Shown: positions 1 through 11,296 of the stretch, one piece after another
Layout of the letters: each line of letters starts with the position of its first letter
How positions within the stretch are numbered: position 1 is the stretch's first letter
Source of the DNA: Boswellia sacra
Lineage: Eukaryota; Streptophyta; Magnoliopsida; Sapindales; Burseraceae
Assembly (NCBI GenBank): GCA_013180625.2
Contig: SNVD02008776.1
Span: forward strand, 248,001-312,000
Length of the DNA: 64,000 bases
Direction: 5' to 3'
Notes under the pieces: model-generated
What the model saw: the letters and a program-made list of their open reading frames with translations, nothing else
What the model was told of the DNA's origin: nothing
Databases searched by the model: none
Program-made: the position numbers and the translations under genes

Positions 1-470
1 CATTAATTAAGGACAAAAATATGGTGGTTATTATTGCTGAAATATCAGATATTTTAGAAACAATAATGATTAAAAGGAGTTGTAATTTAATCAAATATAG
101 TTATTACATTTCCCTATAGGAAAGTGGTAATTATTTGATTAAAGCACCATGAAATATATTGTAGATTATTTTGGCTAATTGCATCTACATTTTGGCATCC
201 CACGCATCATGTAGTTGTATTCAAAAGTTTTATAATCATTCATAATGGTGTTTGCTTATTTTACAGAAAATAAATCCAATTACTTCTATGCTTATTTATT
301 AATATGCTCCAAGGATTGTTTATACTGAATGAAGCTTTAAATTGGATACCATGTGATGCTATTAGCTATGTTGAATATGTGATGGTCAATGCTATGTAGA
401 GTGGAAAGAAAGTCTTGACTCTTTACAACAAGCTCAATGTCAAAAGTGGGTCCTAGAAATAAGTCTACCT
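1..470. other. copia leader or 5' gag region, nothing firm
   Basis: AT-rich sequence upstream of the recognisable gag remnant. It probably belongs to the leader and start of gag of element C, because the frame further on continues into gag. I see no primer-binding site or LTR end that I can defend and no intact reading frame. Confidence 0.3.
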
Positions 471-960
471 TCACCTTCTTATGAGTGTTTGACCCTAAAG
501 AATGAAGAATACTATTCTAGATGAGAGAAAGCAAATGCAATAGCCAAGTTACACATTTATTTATTCTGAACAAGTGTTGCAAATTGAAGTTTATATATAT
601 GGTTGATGTAAGAGATATCATTTTTCACTGATAAGGATTGTTTAGTGAGGCAAAATTGATATAACACTAAATTCTTTATCTTGCTCTTTATTTTGAATAG
701 AGAAAAGATTCTGATAAAGAATGGGAATTTCTCTCAAAAGTTAAAATAAAGAAAGTTACTAAGGATACTAAAACCAAAGTCCAATGTTCTTATAGTTTAA
801 AACCTTAAGGATAAGGCCTACAAGAATGGATATGGAAAGGTTTTATAATCTATAACATGGAGGACAAAGAATAAAGACCTACCAATAGAAAAGTGTTTCT
901 ACTTTGGAATTTATGGGTATTTGAAAAGAGATTACATAGCATATAAAGCTGTTCAAGCAA
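471..960 (+). pseudogene. copia C gag remnant with zinc knuckle
   Basis: Gag is the capsid-like protein of the retrotransposon. Broken frames give short blocks typical of Angela-type Gag, such as ANAIAK near 535 and DIIFH near 615. From 891 a nucleocapsid knuckle follows, read as KCFYFGIYGYLKRDY. The expected pattern is C-X2-C-X4-H-X4-C; here the second Cys is Phe, the His is Tyr and the last Cys is Tyr, so only the first ligand remains. Several stops and at least one internal deletion are present. The start of gag cannot be fixed. Confidence 0.6.
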
Positions 961-1010
961 TATCTTTTCTAAAAATATTCTTTCTAGAATAGCCCATTAA
1001 TCATTGAATT

Positions 1011-1790
1011 ATGAAGGTCAGCTTGGCTTATGGCTTGTGCATTAAGCGTTGGTGTCTACTCATGCAGTTGAAGAACTGCATATTTTCATATTTTAGTTTT
1101 TGGATATATTGTGTATGGAATTTTGATTTCGGATACTTGTTTAATAAAATTCTTGTTTCTTTTAACAAGTTTGTTGTTAATAGAAAGAATGAAGAATTTT
1201 ATTAATTATGTAGTTGTATATAACAATTTGTATATGATAAAATTAAAATAGAGTTAATAAATGATACAAAGTTGAATAAAGAAAGAGCTAGATTGTCTGA
1301 TACTAATAAGACTTATTTTTGGCATTTCTAACTAAGCTATTATTAAAAGGATTCAAAGGACGGTTAAGGATGGGCACTAAACTTATTAGAGGTCAAACCT
1401 ATACCAAACTATGAATTAAGCCTAGTAAGAAAGGTTTTCCAACAAGCCATGTCAAGGCCAAAGGAAATAAAGCTAAAAGACTTGTTGAAGTGGTATATAA
1501 ATATGAATTAATCATAGTGTTAGGCCTATATGAGTACTTTATCAAATGATTGCTATATTTACCTAATGCACCATAAATCTTAAAAATTTTGAAGAGTTCA
1601 AAAGGTAAAGGATTAAGATTGAAAACATTTTGTGTAATGTGTTAAAACACTATGATTAGATCGTGGAAATAAATATCTCTCATAACAATGGAATTCTATT
1701 CTGAATCACTACACTTAGAGTAATAGAGAAAAGGAATATAACTCTTTTGGGCATGGTTTGATCAATGTAAGTTATTCAGAATTATCCGCT
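1011..1790 (+). pseudogene. copia C protease/GAG-pre-integrase/integrase N-terminal remnant
   Basis: Around 1285-1500 a GAG-pre-integrase block is readable through stops: residues like RLSDTNKTYFWHF, then ELSLVRKVFQQAMSRPK, the usual zinc-binding entry to a copia integrase. From 1500 to 1790 pieces of the integrase core follow, ending in RNITLLGMV and a block equivalent to the family's SYSELPL at 1770-1789. Protease should lie at 1011-1260, but I see no active-site motif there. The integrase is cut at 1790 by mitochondrial DNA, and the following integrase codons are missing rather than displaced. Confidence 0.6.
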
Positions 1791-2097
1791 TGGCTAATTG
1801 ATCGAAGTGGGTAGCTCCAGTAGACCCATAGATCATGGAACAAATAGGGTGGGTGGGCCCAACCACCACACTACATGTATAGACGCGAACCCCCCTCGTT
1901 ACTGTACGTGCGACTCTCACCGTATACAGCTCGCACAAAGACTTCTAAATCCATCCAAAGCCTTTTCTTCCACCTCTCCTCTCCAATCCTCGATCAAACT
2001 TGCGTTCCCCAGGCGCTATGCTATTAAGTGGGTCTTTCCTTCGCCTATCATATGTATCAGCTTGGCTTCGTCCATAACCAAGGAGGCATTTAGTTAA
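1791..2097 (-). pseudogene. nad2: nuclear copy of mitochondrial DNA: 3' end of a group II intron plus nad2 exon start
   Basis: On the minus strand, 1932-1899 reads as group II intron domain V, with GAGCTGTATACGG and GAGAGTCGCACGTAC; the family form has GAGCCGTATGCGG, so the changes are C to T and G to A. The intron tail is followed at about 1844-1791 by exon-like codons giving MIYGSTGATHFDQLA, which match the mitochondrial NADH dehydrogenase subunit 2 family (NuoN homologue). The block is much more GC-rich than its flanks. Copia integrase stops exactly where it starts, and downstream copia codons resume at about 2100 with a gap, so it looks like filler DNA at a repaired break. The nad2 identification is from memory of the family; the domain V call is firmer. 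Confidence 0.65.
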
Positions 2098-2696
2098 TAT
2101 GATGTGAAAGTATTTTGCAGTATGACTATAATTCACTTAAAGGTTGACTATATGAAGAATTACAAGCCTTTAAGAAAAGTTATCCTAGAAGAGATGCTAA
2201 AGAAACTAACACTGATACAATCAATGATGATAGTTTCAAAGATTCGACATCTACTTTTAATACAAAATAAATACAAGATCTAGTTGCATAACCTCCTATG
2301 ATGCCTTGATATAGTTAGAGAAATGTAAGACAAGCTTCTATGGTACCTTGATGTAATGGGAGGATTGTGAGACAACCTGATAGATTCTTTAGAGTATCGC
2401 AGGATACTAGTCAAGATGAATATGATCTTGCTACTTATGAAGAAGCAGCATTTGATGTCAACGCTATTTCATAGAAAAAGCTTAAGTGCAAAAGGTTTGC
2501 AAGCTTAAGAGATCCATTTATGGTCTTAAGTAGGCATCAAGGTCTTGGAACATAAGATTTAATCAGATGATTAAAACTTATGGTTTTATTCAAAATGTAG
2601 ATGAGCCTTGTGTCTAAAAGCGAATATAAGATGAAAAGGTTATATTTCTCATTATGTATATTAATGATATATAAATACTGAATTTTTGAGGTTCAA
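2098..2696 (+). pseudogene. copia C integrase tail and reverse transcriptase piece
   Basis: Reads through stops as the linker after integrase (KVFCS, then DYMKNYKPLRKVILEEM), a DEYDLATYEEAAFDVN block, and then the RT core: KVCKLK, SRSWNIRFNQMIKTYGFI, DEPCV and finally MYINDI, the copia version of the RT catalytic YVDD box with the first Asp changed to Asn. The 5' half of RT between 2460 and 2480 is missing, so an internal deletion has occurred. The frame breaks off near 2690 and resumes at about 8156. Confidence 0.65.
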
Positions 2697-2721
2697 TGAC
2701 AAAATGAAGATGAATGCTGAG

Positions 2722-4150
2722 TGATAGGTGTCTATTTGGATATTATTTTCATAACAATTCATCTATGTTTCTTTGCTATATTCCTTGGTTTTTTTATGTT
2801 TTTGTGTGGTTTTGATGTTTGTAGAAGTTTTGGAGGAACTCGCACAAAATTGGAGTAAAACCCTTCATTTTCACCTTTGCTAGTCAACCAACTTCTCGGA
2901 TTTAATTGTATTGATTACAATGAACCAAATGACATGCTATATACCATTGGAAAGCTCTAAAAGTCTATTTCTAGAGAAATTTATGGTTCATGAATCCATT
3001 TAGTGTATTGAAAGTTATGATCAAAATGGTGTGAGAAGTGTAGAATTGTAATTTTACAAATCACTGTAGCATGTTATTATTCGGGGCATTGTAGTAGGTT
3101 ACTGTAGCAGAATATAAAAACATATTTTAGGGTTTTATTTTATAACAAGAAGGAGGGGGAGAACGAATCGGAGGCTGTCTCTCTTTATTTCTCTCATCTC
3201 TTGGAGTTCTTGAAGGAGAATGAGGGCTTGGAAAGAGGAAGAACTACAATCCTAAGGAGATTCATCTACGGAGGAGATTTTTAAGGGATTTGCTAAGTTC
3301 TTTTCCTTTTCATTTTTTGGAATGTCTCTATATTGTGTTGTATTAATGTTGTGTTTGAACATGTTTAACTAAATCTGATTTGGTTGAGGGTGATTTCAAA
3401 GCCCTTGATATGGTTTTTGTGAGTTGATTGTTCAAGAAATTGTTATCCAATTCTCTAATTGAAATTGCTTGTATTTTCCCATATTCAATGCCTATGATTG
3501 CTTCTTGATTGTATTTGGTTGGCCAATTGAATAAAATCTAGTTGTTGTCTATTGCTAGACTAGAAATCTTAATCAGTAATTGTCATAAATTTCTAATCGT
3601 TAGTAGCAAAATTGTGATCGGAGATTGCAATTGAAAAATATAACCTAAATTAAATAATCCAAACCTGTGTGGTTATTGCTTAGATCAACCTATCTTTCTT
3701 ATCGTAATGCTTCTATTGAATTAAATTTAGAGAGCTTATTCTAGGTTGTTTAATGGACAGAGATTAAATAAGGAGCTTGTTTTATTTAACGACAAAGTAA
3801 GGAAAGATTGGGGTAACAGAGCTTGTTGTTATCTATAGTTGATAATTTCAATATTGTTATTGGATGACAATTCTATAGTTGATTCGCAATTTCATATCTT
3901 GTGGCAGAGAATGATCCCTGAACCAAGTTTCTCTCGTAGATTATTTCTCACTTTATTTAACTTTGTGTTGTGTTATTCTTCATTTGCCTTCGTATTCTGT
4001 TTAATTAATCATTCAATAAAACCACCCCATTTAGTTTATTGTTGCTGTATAATAACAAATTTAAGTGGAACCAATCCTCGTGGGAACGATATCTTACTTA
4101 TCACTTTATTATTTGTGTGACTAGTATACTTGCTAGTTTTGAATGCATCA
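2722..4150 (+). mobile_element. solo LTR of the element-A family, with 5-bp target duplication
   Basis: It starts TGATAGGTGTCTATTT and ends GAATGCATCA, with TG...CA ends. CTGAG lies directly before (2717-2721) and after (4151-4155) it, a perfect 5-bp target-site duplication. The sequence is the reverse complement of the element-A LTRs at 8485-11275 and 34919-36350. No internal region is attached, so this is a solo LTR left by LTR-LTR recombination. A TATA box, TATAAAAA, lies at 3113-3120. The clean duplication makes both ends certain. Confidence 0.9.
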
Positions 4151-6769
4151 CTGAGCAAAGGAAATGATCAAAATGTCCTTGGAAGCTGAAGAGGAAAGGA
4201 GTGAGAAGGAATTAGCAAAAGATCTTGAGAACTAACTTATGACTTCAAAAAATCACATAAATTAATCTAGAAGAAGTTTGTTAAAGAGTCATATACCGTT
4301 GTAAAGCTACAGATGTCTAGATTTTGTAGAAATTACATATCACGAATTGGAGTTGAATTCGAAAAGTTATGCATGATCGAATAGATAAAGGTCAGAAGGG
4401 ACTGCATTACTAAATTGCAAATTAGGAAGGTTCAAAGTGCAAACAATTGCTTGACTGTTAGACAGCCACTCGACTATCAGATACTCGCCTGGCTTTAGCC
4501 AATAGCCACCCAGATGTTGGCCCTTTAATTTTGGCAAATTTTGATTGCCACATTCCATATTTGTTTCTTTGCTTCCTTTTTCACTTTTAACATTCTTCTA
4601 TATAAACAGCCCTCTTCTCACTTTGCGAGGGACATCAACATCCAGAAATCCTCTCATCTCCTTCTTGAAGACATACTTAAAAATTCAAGAAGCCTTTTCT
4701 AGTCTAATATTTTGCAAACATTTTGTATTGCTCTAAACCCAGAAAGGGTACGTCTTGAGAGTAGTTCTTTCTTCTCTCTCTTAATTTCTTCTTTATTTTT
4801 CTTGCTTTAGAATAAGCATGATTAGGTTTATTTATGCTTAGAATTAGCATGTTTAGGATTTATTTTTATGCTTAGAACCATGTTTAGGGATTATTATGAA
4901 TTGTTCTAACCCTTGTTGGTTTTGCAAGATGGATAAGCGTGCTAAGATAAGTCCGCTTTCCTTTCTTTATTAGAGTCATGTTTAGGAATTTAATTTCTTC
5001 AAGAATACTTAGAATTACGTTAGGAGCACATGATTAGAATCATGTTAGAAGAATTTGTGATTGCTTTGAAGCATACTAGGAAATAGCATATAATAAGTAA
5101 AAGTTATCATATTGCCCTTTTGAATGCTTAGATTGGGCTAGAATAGCCTCTTTGATTTCGACTGTTTGAATTAGGCTAGAATATGCCATGATAACCATGT
5201 TTAGGCTAGAAATGCCATGAATTGATATGAATTATGCTAGAATAGCAATAGGCTAGAATGCTATGATAGAATTATCAAATCTAGGTCGAAATGTCATGAT
5301 TCTAGATTATTGCTTTGTATTTTAATTAATTGATATAAATAAATGTATGAATATACTATGATTAGAAACATGATTGTATGATGTCATGAAGTGATGGTGG
5401 ACTCACATTGATGGTGAGGGACCATTACTCATAATGAATGAATGTAAGAGTATATGCTTGAAGAGGCTTAATAGACATTGAATAGACTCGCATATGGTGG
5501 TGAGGAATTCATAATCTGTTGAGTCTCAAATTGAATATTTATATTTGATATTTGAATGTATGATTTACGTGAATGAATGAATGCTATATTGGAAGTGTTT
5601 ATTTTACTATTAAAGAACAGTCAATGTAATCCTCTTCTTTTTCTCCCATGTTTGAAGGAAATATATTCTATTCTCTTCTCCTCCCTTTTTCTATGTATGA
5701 ATATACAATTACGTTGATTGATAATCACCTCACATGCTTAATGAAGATAAAAAGGAAAATGTGTGTAAAATGAACAACTTAGGTGAACTGTATAGCAATA
5801 TGAGTAATTCTAATTTGGTATACCTAGTGGAGGCCGGATTTTGATCAAGGCAAGGTGAATGACTCGTATATAACTTTTCAAACCTATCTCTGAAGGGAAG
5901 AGGGTAGTTTAGGCCCTAAAGCGAGGGGTCAGATTGCCCCCATTCATTCCTAATTGAAGAATTGGGTGGCAACTCCATTTCTCCAAATGTGCTTGTAGAG
6001 TTTCAAAAGAAAACAAATATTTATGCATTTATATATTACAGAATTTAGAAATAATGTTTAAGGATTAAGTGGGTTGGAAAAATTAGTGGATTTAGGCCCA
6101 TGAATTAGGGCCTTATATTTATATAAGAGAGGATTTTTCTAGAATTGGAAGGGAGAAAGGCAAAAAAAAAAAAAGTCTCACGGTTACAGGGAGAGAAGAA
6201 GAGAAGAAGGAGAAGAAGAAAAAGAGAGGAAAAGAGGAAAAAACTCAAAGAGGTGTATAAGCTTAGAAACAAGTAGGGATTTTCTAACACTATACTTACA
6301 TCATGTCATGTATTTTGTTGTTTTAATTGATATTGGTTTGTTATGCATGTGACCTATTCTAAATTGATTGTTTTGTTGCTTGGATGATGAATTATGAGTG
6401 AAACTACTTATTGTATGTTGATTATTTTGTTGTTTGGATGAGGAATTATGTGTGAAAACTAAGTGCTTATGAAGTGAAGTAGAGATGGTTCTTGAGGGGA
6501 GTTGTAGTTCATGTGACTGTCCTATATTGTTTGAGCTGATGCATTTTTCTAGATTGAGAATTGTATGATTTTCATTTGTTTAGGAAAATAGATATATGAA
6601 GCTTTAATTAGCCACTAATTTCATTGAATTTGGAGTTAAAATGAATTTTTGGTGGATTTTTGAAGTTGGAGGTCGAATTCTTGAAATGAGATGAGGTAAT
6701 TGACTTAATGGAATAGGTTCACAACGCTGTATGTATCATCTGACTTTTCATTCGACACCACTCAACACT

Positions 6770-7157
6770 TACTTGTCGAGTGTCGAGTGGAATATGTCGA
6801 GTGTCGAGTGGCATATGTCGAGTGTCGGGTGTGAACAGTGTCAAGTGTTGAGTGGCATATGTCGAGTGTCGGTTGTGAATAGGTCGAGTTTCGAGTGGCT
6901 GTTGTCTAGTGTCGAGTGAGTGATGTCGAGTGTCGAGTGTCTCGTGTCGAGTGAACAGTGTCGAGTATTCCATGCATGACTCGACGTGCATGTTCGAGTG
7001 TCGATGTCTAGTGTCGAGTGTTGAGCAGCACAGTGTTGAGTGTTTAAGGCCAAGTGTCGAGTGAACAGTGTCGCATGTCGTGTGCGCCACTCGACGTGCA
7101 TGCTCGAGTGTCGAGTGTCTAGTGTCGAGTGTCAAGCAACACAGTGTCGAGTGTTAA
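6770..7157. repeat. TCGAGTG minisatellite with higher-order 110-bp repeat
   Basis: A dense array of the 7-mer TCGAGTG and one-base variants, in runs separated by short spacers such as GAACAG and GCATA. The last part shows a higher-order structure: a block of about 110 bp beginning TCGAGTGAACAGTG at 6947 repeats at 7057, including the inverted core ACTCGACGTGCATG in both copies. The array is CpG-rich compared with its surroundings. Confidence 0.9.
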
Positions 7158-7278
7158 GCAGAATTCTAGAACCGACCCAAATCGACTGCCCACTTCCTGA
7201 AAGTCCAGGATTTTTCATAAAAATTGTATTTTCTTGAAATTTATCGTAGAAATTATATTGAAAGGTTGTAAATGTATG

Positions 7279-7610
7279 CATTGGACCTTGGATGGGCCGT
7301 TTTTTTTACGAATCCAAGGAGAATGTGGATATGAAATTTTTAGTGTTGGACCTTGGAGGGGCCATTTTGTATACGGATCCAAGGGGAACACGAATAAAAT
7401 AAACATGATGTGTTGGACCTTGGATGGGCTGTTTTGTATACGGATCCAAGGGGAACACGAATAAAATAAACATGATGTGTTGGACCTTGGATGGGCCGTT
7501 TTGTATACGGATCCAAGGGGAACACGAATAAAATAAACATGATGTGTTGGACCTTGGATGGGCCATTTTGTATACGGATCCAAGGGGAACATGAATATAA
7601 ACTTGATGTG
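7279..7610. repeat. 67-bp tandem repeat, five copies
   Basis: Units start at about 7279, 7344, 7411, 7478 and 7545, each with TTGGACCTTGGATGGGC, a TATACGGATCCAAGGGG core and an AATAAACATGATG tail. The three units from 7344 to 7544 are almost identical and exactly 67 bp long; the first and last are diverged. All frames over the array stay open by periodicity, which explains the long reading frames on both strands. Confidence 0.95.
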
Positions 7611-8061
7611 CGAATGAACATAATTGTTTGATTTATTATTATTCGGTGTGTAATCTGTAATTCAGTAATTGTTGAATGCGTGTGATTAAGTATAATGTTA
7701 GAATTTTTTCTACTGGGCTTTATGCTCACCGCCTCCCTCCACAGGTACACAGAAAGATGTTTACACTAGTGGTGTTCCATAGCTTTCCTAGGGAGTCTGA
7801 AGTCAGCATGCATACACTGATTTTTGGGGACGGTCTTGATTCTCCTAGTTTATGATGGGAGATTTTGTTATGTGACTAGCAATTCATGTATTAATTTTAG
7901 TCATCAGTGTATGTAAAGCTTATTTTGAACAAATGGTCATATGTTGTAATGAACTCGTGGAATGTTTATTAAAAACAAAAGAGATATTGTGATGTCTTTT
8001 TTATTAATTTCTTATTCAATCACCCCTAAAGTCTCTAAATAAGAGATGTTAGGGCGTGACA

Positions 8062-8155
8062 GTGCCTATGGCGCACTTGTGTTCCTTTAAGTCTTGAAAG
8101 AGGCTTTGGAATAGTATCGTGGTCACAAATGCTCTAATAGGATGAAAGCCCCGTT
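8062..8155. other. unassigned junction sequence
   Basis: Ninety-four bases between the GTGACA end of the preceding repeat and the point where copia RT codons resume. They do not read as copia. They may belong to the inserted element. Confidence 0.3.
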
Positions 8156-8484
8156 CACACTATCATTAGTAAAAGTTTGGCTGGTTGAGGACTTCTAAAT
8201 GAAATATTTAGGAGAGACTAGTTATGTTCTTGGGATCCAACTAATAACAGATAGGAAAGACATGAAACTAGCATTGTCTCAAGCTTTTTACATAGATAAG
8301 ATACTAGCTAAGTATGCAATGCAAAACTCCAAGAAAGGATTGTTACCTTTCAGGCATAGAGTTAAGCTTTCTTATAGCAGTCTTCTAATACTTTTCAAGA
8401 GGAAGAAAGGAGACGATCCCATACGCCTCTACCATTGGGAGTCTCATGTATGCAATGCTATGTACTAGGCCACATATCTGTTAT
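8156..8484 (+). pseudogene. copia C reverse transcriptase, middle piece
   Basis: From 8156 the sequence reads LVKVWLVEDF, stop, MKYLGETSYVLGIQL, then KLALSQAFYIDKILAKYAM and NSKKGLLPFRH. These are classical copia RT blocks after the YVDD box; the family usually has MKDLGEA..ILGI. The end of the piece gives SHVCNAMY and, in a shifted frame, LCTRPHICY at 8484. The next codons of the same domain lie at 36830, because element A inserted here. One frameshift separates the two readings. Confidence 0.8.
8480..8484. repeat. target-site duplication of element A, left copy
   Basis: GTTAT directly before the LTR start TGATGCG at 8485. The same five bases lie at 36825-36829 after the right end, and joining them restores the copia RT codons across the site. 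Confidence 0.9.
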
Positions 8485-11275
8485 TGATGCGTACAAAACT
8501 AGCAAGTATACTATTCGCATAAGTAATAAAGTGATGAGTAAGATATCGTTCCCACGAGGATTGATTCTAATTAAATTTGTTATTAGATAGCAACAATAAA
8601 ATAAGTGGGGGTTTTGTTGAATGATTAACTAAATAAAATACGAATGCAAATAAAGAATAACACAATACAAAGTTAAATGAAGTGAGAAATAATCAATGAG
8701 AGAAACTTGGTTAAGGGATCATTCTCTACCACAAGATATGAATTTACGAATTAACTATAGAATTGTCATCCAATTAAAACATTGAAATTATCAACCGTAG
8801 ATAATAACAAGCTCTGTTACAATCTTTCCTTACTTTGTCGTTAAACAAAATAAGCTCTTTATTTAATCTCTATCCATTAAACACCCTAGAACAATCTCTC
8901 TAAATTTAATTCAATGGAAGTGTTATGATAGGTGTCTATTTATATATTATTTTCATATCAATTCGTCTATGTTTCTTTGCTATATTTCTTAGTATTTTTA
9001 TGTTTTCGTGTGCCTTTAATGTTTGTAGGAGTTTTGAAGGAGCTTGCATCAAATTGGAGTAATACCTTTTATTTTCACCTCTGCATCAACCAACTTCTCA
9101 GATTTAATTGTATTGATATACAATGAACCAGATGATATGCTATATACCATTAGAAAGCTCTAGAAGTCTAGTTTCTAGAGAAATTTACTGTTCATGAATC
9201 CATTAGTGTACCAGAAGTTATGATCAAAATGGTGTGAGCAGTGTAGAATTGTAATTTTACAAATCACTGTAGCATGTTATTATTTGGGGCACTGTAGCAG
9301 AGTATATAAACATATTTTAGGGTTGATTTCTCTCATCTTTTGGAGTTCTTGAAGGAGAAAGAAGGGCTTGGAAAGAGAAGGAACTACAATCCTAAGGAAA
9401 TTCATCTACGGAGGAGATTTTTAAGGAATTTGCTAAGTGTTTTCTTTCCTTTTCATTTTTTGGAATGTCTCTATGTTGTTTTGTATTTATGTTGTGTTTG
9501 AACATGTGTAACTAAATCTGATTTGGTTGAGGGTGATTTCAAAGCTCTAGATATGGTTTTTGTGAGTTGATTGTTCGAGAAATTGTTATCCGATTCTCTA
9601 ATTGAAATTGCTTCTATTTTCTCATATTCAATGCTTATGATTACTTGCTGATTTTATTTGGGGTGGCCAACTAAATAAAATCTGGTTGTTGCCTATTGCT
9701 GGAGTAGAAATCTTGATCCGTAATTGTCTTGAATTTCTAATCGTTAATAGTAAAATTGTGATCGGAGATTGCAATTAGAAACTATAACCTAAGTTAAATA
9801 ATCCGAACTTTTGTATTATTGCTTAGATCAACCTATCTTTCTTATCGTAATGCTTCTATTGAATTAAATTTAGAGAGCTAGTTCTAGGTTATTTAATGGA
9901 TAGAGATTAAATAAAGAGCTTGTTTTATTTAACAACAAAGTAAAGAAAGATTGGGGTAACAGAACTTGTTCTTATCAATGGTTGATAATTTCAATGTTGT
10001 AATTGGATGATAATTCTATAGTTAATTCGCAAATTCATATCTTGTGGTAGAGAATGATCCCTTAACCAAGTTTCTCTCATTGGTTATTTCTCACTCCATT
10101 TAACTTTGCGTTGTGTTATTCTTCATTTGCATGCTTATTTCATTTAATTAATCATTCAACAAAACCCTCTATTTATTTTATTGTTGTTGTTTAATAACAA
10201 GTTTAATTAGAACCAATCCTCATGGGAATGGTATCTTACTTATCACTTTATTATTTCTGCGACTAATATACTTGCTAATTTCGAACGCATCACATTACGA
10301 TAAGAAAGATAAGTTGATCTAAGCAATAAACACACAAGCTCAGATTATTTAACTTAGGTTATATTCTCCAATTGCAATCTCCGATCACAATTTTACTACT
10401 AACGATTAGAAATTCAAGACAATTACGGATCAAGATTTCTAGTCTAGTAATAGCAACAATCAGATTCTATTTAGTTGGCCACCCAAATAAAACCAGCAAG
10501 CAATCATAAGCATTGAATATAGGAAAACACAAAAAACTTCAATTAGAGAATTGGATAACAATTTCTTCAACAGTCAACTCACAAAAACCATGTCGAGGGC
10601 TTTGAAATCACCCTTAACCAAATCAAATTTAGTTACGCATATTCAAACACAACATAAATATAACACAACATAAAGAAATTTCAGAAAATGAAAAGGAAAG
10701 GAAATACTTGGCAAATCCTTTGAAAATCTCCTCTGTAGATGAATCTCCTCAGGATTGTAGCTCCTCTTTCCAAGCTTTCTTTCTCCTTCAAAAACTCCAA
10801 GAGATTAGAGAAATCAAGAGAGACAGTTCAACTCGTTCTTCCCCTCTTGTTATGAAAATGAAACCCTAAAATATGTTTATATACTTTGCTACAGTAACCT
10901 TCTACAGTGTCCCCCGAATAATAACATGTTACAGTGATTTGTAAAATTATAATTCCATACTACTCACACCGTTTTGATCATAACTTGTGGTACATTATAT
11001 GGTTCATGAACTGTAAATTTCTCTAGAAACTAGACTTCTAGAGCTTTCCAAAGGTATATAACACATCATCTGGTTCATTGTATATCAATAAAATTAAATC
11101 CGAGAACTTGATTGACTAGCAGAGGTGAAAATGAAACGTTTTACTCCAATTTGGTGGAAGCTCCTCCAAAACTCCTACACACATCAAAACCACACAAAAA
11201 CATAAAAATACTAAGGAATATAGTAAACAAAATAGACGAATTAATATGAAAATAATACATAATAGACACCTATCA
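8485..11275 (-). repeat. 3' LTR of element A (split by an inner LTR)
   Basis: Runs from TGATGCGTAC at 8485 to GACACCTATCA at 11275 when the insert 8926-10292 is removed, leaving about 1.42 kb. It is the reverse complement of the solo LTR at 2722-4150 and matches the right-hand LTR at 34919-36350. The purine-rich tract follows immediately, which marks this as the 3' LTR. Confidence 0.9.
8926..10292 (+). mobile_element. LTR of the same family inserted in the 3' LTR of A, opposite orientation
   Basis: It starts TGATAGGTGTCTATTT and ends GAACGCATCA. Around it the host LTR reads ..GGAAGTGTTA | insert | CATTACGATAAG. The undisturbed sequence in the right LTR is GAAGCATTACGATAAG (near 35357), so CATTA is the target and TGTTA its mutated duplicate. 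No internal region is present, so it is a solo LTR. It forms a long inverted pair with the LTR it interrupts. Confidence 0.85.
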
Positions 11276-11296
11276 AATTTCCCCACACTTAGACTT
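11276..11296 (-). promoter_or_regulatory. polypurine tract of element A
   Basis: On the minus strand a purine-rich AAGTCTAAGTGTGGGGAAAT lies directly before the 3' LTR start (TGATAGG). It primes plus-strand DNA synthesis in LTR elements. Confidence 0.7.

Larger units (their letters stand above)
4156..8061 (+). mobile_element. LTR-like repetitive sequence inserted in copia C
   Basis: This stretch, with 2697-2716 and perhaps 8062-8155, separates two joined pieces of copia RT. It has a TATA box (TATATAAAC, 4599-4607), many degenerate GCTAGAAT/GCCATGAT repeats at 5100-5300, a minisatellite (6770-7157), a 67-bp tandem array (7279-7610), and an end reading TTAGGGCGTGACA at 8049-8061, a style of terminus common in plant Ty3 LTRs. 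No protein-coding capacity is seen; long open frames at 6719-7135 and 7215-7592 follow the tandem repeats and are not genes. It could be one large LTR or a non-autonomous element. I could not find a matching target duplication. Confidence 0.5.

Noticed and set aside
1798..2136. Frames in the GC-rich block near 1.9 kb as a host gene
   Set aside because: The block reads as a group II intron end plus a mitochondrial exon on the minus strand; the frames are incidental.
4367..4736. Short frames on both strands near a TATA box
   Set aside because: No domain, unsupported start, in LTR-like sequence; the TATA box fits an LTR promoter.
6719..7135. 138-codon frame with DTRHSTL repeats
   Set aside because: It is the translation of the TCGAGTG minisatellite in reverse, with other frames also open.
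7215..7750. Overlapping 86-136-codon frames with a PWIRIQN repeat
   Set aside because: They follow the 67-bp tandem repeat in all three frames (67 is not divisible by three), so there is no single protein.
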